From assembly GCA_964644135.1 (NCBI GenBank), contig CAZXWD010000144.1, positions 1 to 6,188 of the forward strand: a stretch of 6,188 nt of DNA, read 5' to 3'. The DNA is from CAZMOK01 sp964644135 (GTDB lineage: Bacteria > Bacteroidota > Bacteroidia > Bacteroidales > JAGOPY01). This document shows, one piece after another, positions 6,025-6,188 of the stretch (position 1 is its first letter; each line of letters opens with the position of its first letter). A model generated the notes under the pieces. That model worked only from the letters and a program-made list of their open reading frames with translations. It was not told the DNA's origin and searched no databases. The position numbers and the translations under genes are program-made.

Positions 6025-6054
6025 TTTTTCCAGCTTTTTAAAGTATGTATACGA

Positions 6055-6062
6055 CAAAGATA
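6055..6062 (-). promoter_or_regulatory. -7 promoter element of the small unknown gene
   Basis: TATCTTTG is an exact TAnnTTTG match about 30 nt upstream of the chosen ATG, predicting a start near 6049 and a leader of about 25 nt. No clear TTG lies at -33; that region is the start of the 11-bp TTAA array. The box decides against the upstream ATG at 6076-6078. Confidence 0.6.
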
Positions 6063-6069
6063 CAAAAAA

Positions 6070-6135
6070 AGTTAACATTAAATTAATATTAGCTTAACAT
6101 ATAGTTAATTTTCTGTTAATATTCAGTTAACATTT
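6070..6135. repeat. Helically phased 11-bp TTAA array
   Basis: Six consecutive 11-bp units (consensus about AGTTAAYATTN) have TTAA at exactly 6072, 6083, 6094, 6105, 6116 and 6127. First and last units share AGTTAACATT. The array lies directly upstream of the -7 box of the small unknown gene, from about -20 to -86. Phased A/T tracts at one per turn can bend DNA or act as an UP-like element. Confidence 0.88.
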
Positions 6136-6136
6136 A

Positions 6137-6188
6137 GGGTGTGGGAGCACTGGAGCGCGGGAGCGCGGGAGCGCGGAAGCTCAGAGGC
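6137..6188. repeat. Octamer array GAGCGCGG at the window edge
   Basis: 8-bp units run in phase: GAGCACTG (6145), GAGCGCGG (6153, 6161, 6169), AAGCTCAG (6177), then AGGC cut by the window end. AGCTCAGAGGC (6178-6188) is identical to 2211-2221, tying this array to the octamer family at 2141-2318. The array changes abruptly from the A/T-only 11-bp array next to it to G/C-rich sequence. Confidence 0.88.

Noticed and set aside
6025..6078. N-terminal extension of the small unknown protein from ATG 6076-6078
   Set aside because: The exact -7 box TATCTTTG (6055-6062) lies within it and the residues are typical translated A/T-rich leader; start 6024 is better placed.

Overview
The window looks like chromosomal DNA of a Bacteroidota bacterium, probably Bacteroidales-like and possibly from an uncultured lineage. 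Evidence seen: start codons lack Shine-Dalgarno sequences and sit behind A/T-rich leaders; three promoters carry an exact TAnnTTTG -7 element, the Bacteroidota sigma-factor signature; and the gene types fit (a periplasmic-TPR/LuxR membrane regulator and a single-RRM RNA-binding protein). All seven genes read on the minus strand, so transcription runs from high to low coordinates.

Layout in transcription order. (a) 6188-6025: an octamer array, then a helically phased 11-bp TTAA array, then an exact -7 box driving a 107-residue protein of unknown function (6024-5701). (b) 5581-5036: a 2H-phosphoesterase (LigT-like) protein behind a 23-bp near-perfect palindrome. (c) 4970-3142: a compact peroxide/iron-defence operon of a Fur/PerR-family repressor, a bacterioferritin and a Prx6-clade peroxiredoxin, with 20-25 nt gaps. 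It has an exact -7 promoter, a near-consensus 7-1-7 Fur-family operator in the leader and a textbook intrinsic terminator at the end. (d) 3136-2515: a 10-bp-period degenerate array, then a well-formed promoter with an inverted repeat over its -33 region, a structured 5' leader, and an RRM RNA-binding protein gene with a hairpin across its stop codon. (e) 2500-2077: a 480-bp spacer made almost wholly of simple tandem arrays with 7- and 8-bp periods. (f) 2076-55: a membrane-tethered TPR/LuxR-type regulator whose stop codon abuts a 7-bp tandem array filling the window edge.

The operon in (c) makes functional sense: a metal/peroxide-sensing repressor would control its own synthesis, iron storage that removes Fenton-active Fe(II), and peroxide reduction. 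The other genes have no obvious functional link to it.

The most unusual property is in the spacers. Every spacer longer than 100 bp, apart from the two inside the operon (20-25 nt), carries its own short-period tandem array, each with a different unit (7, 8, 10 or 11 bp). The 10- and 11-bp arrays lie upstream of exact -7 promoters, while several 7-bp arrays lie at or near stop codons. I found no tRNA, rRNA, CRISPR array, insertion sequence or transposase.
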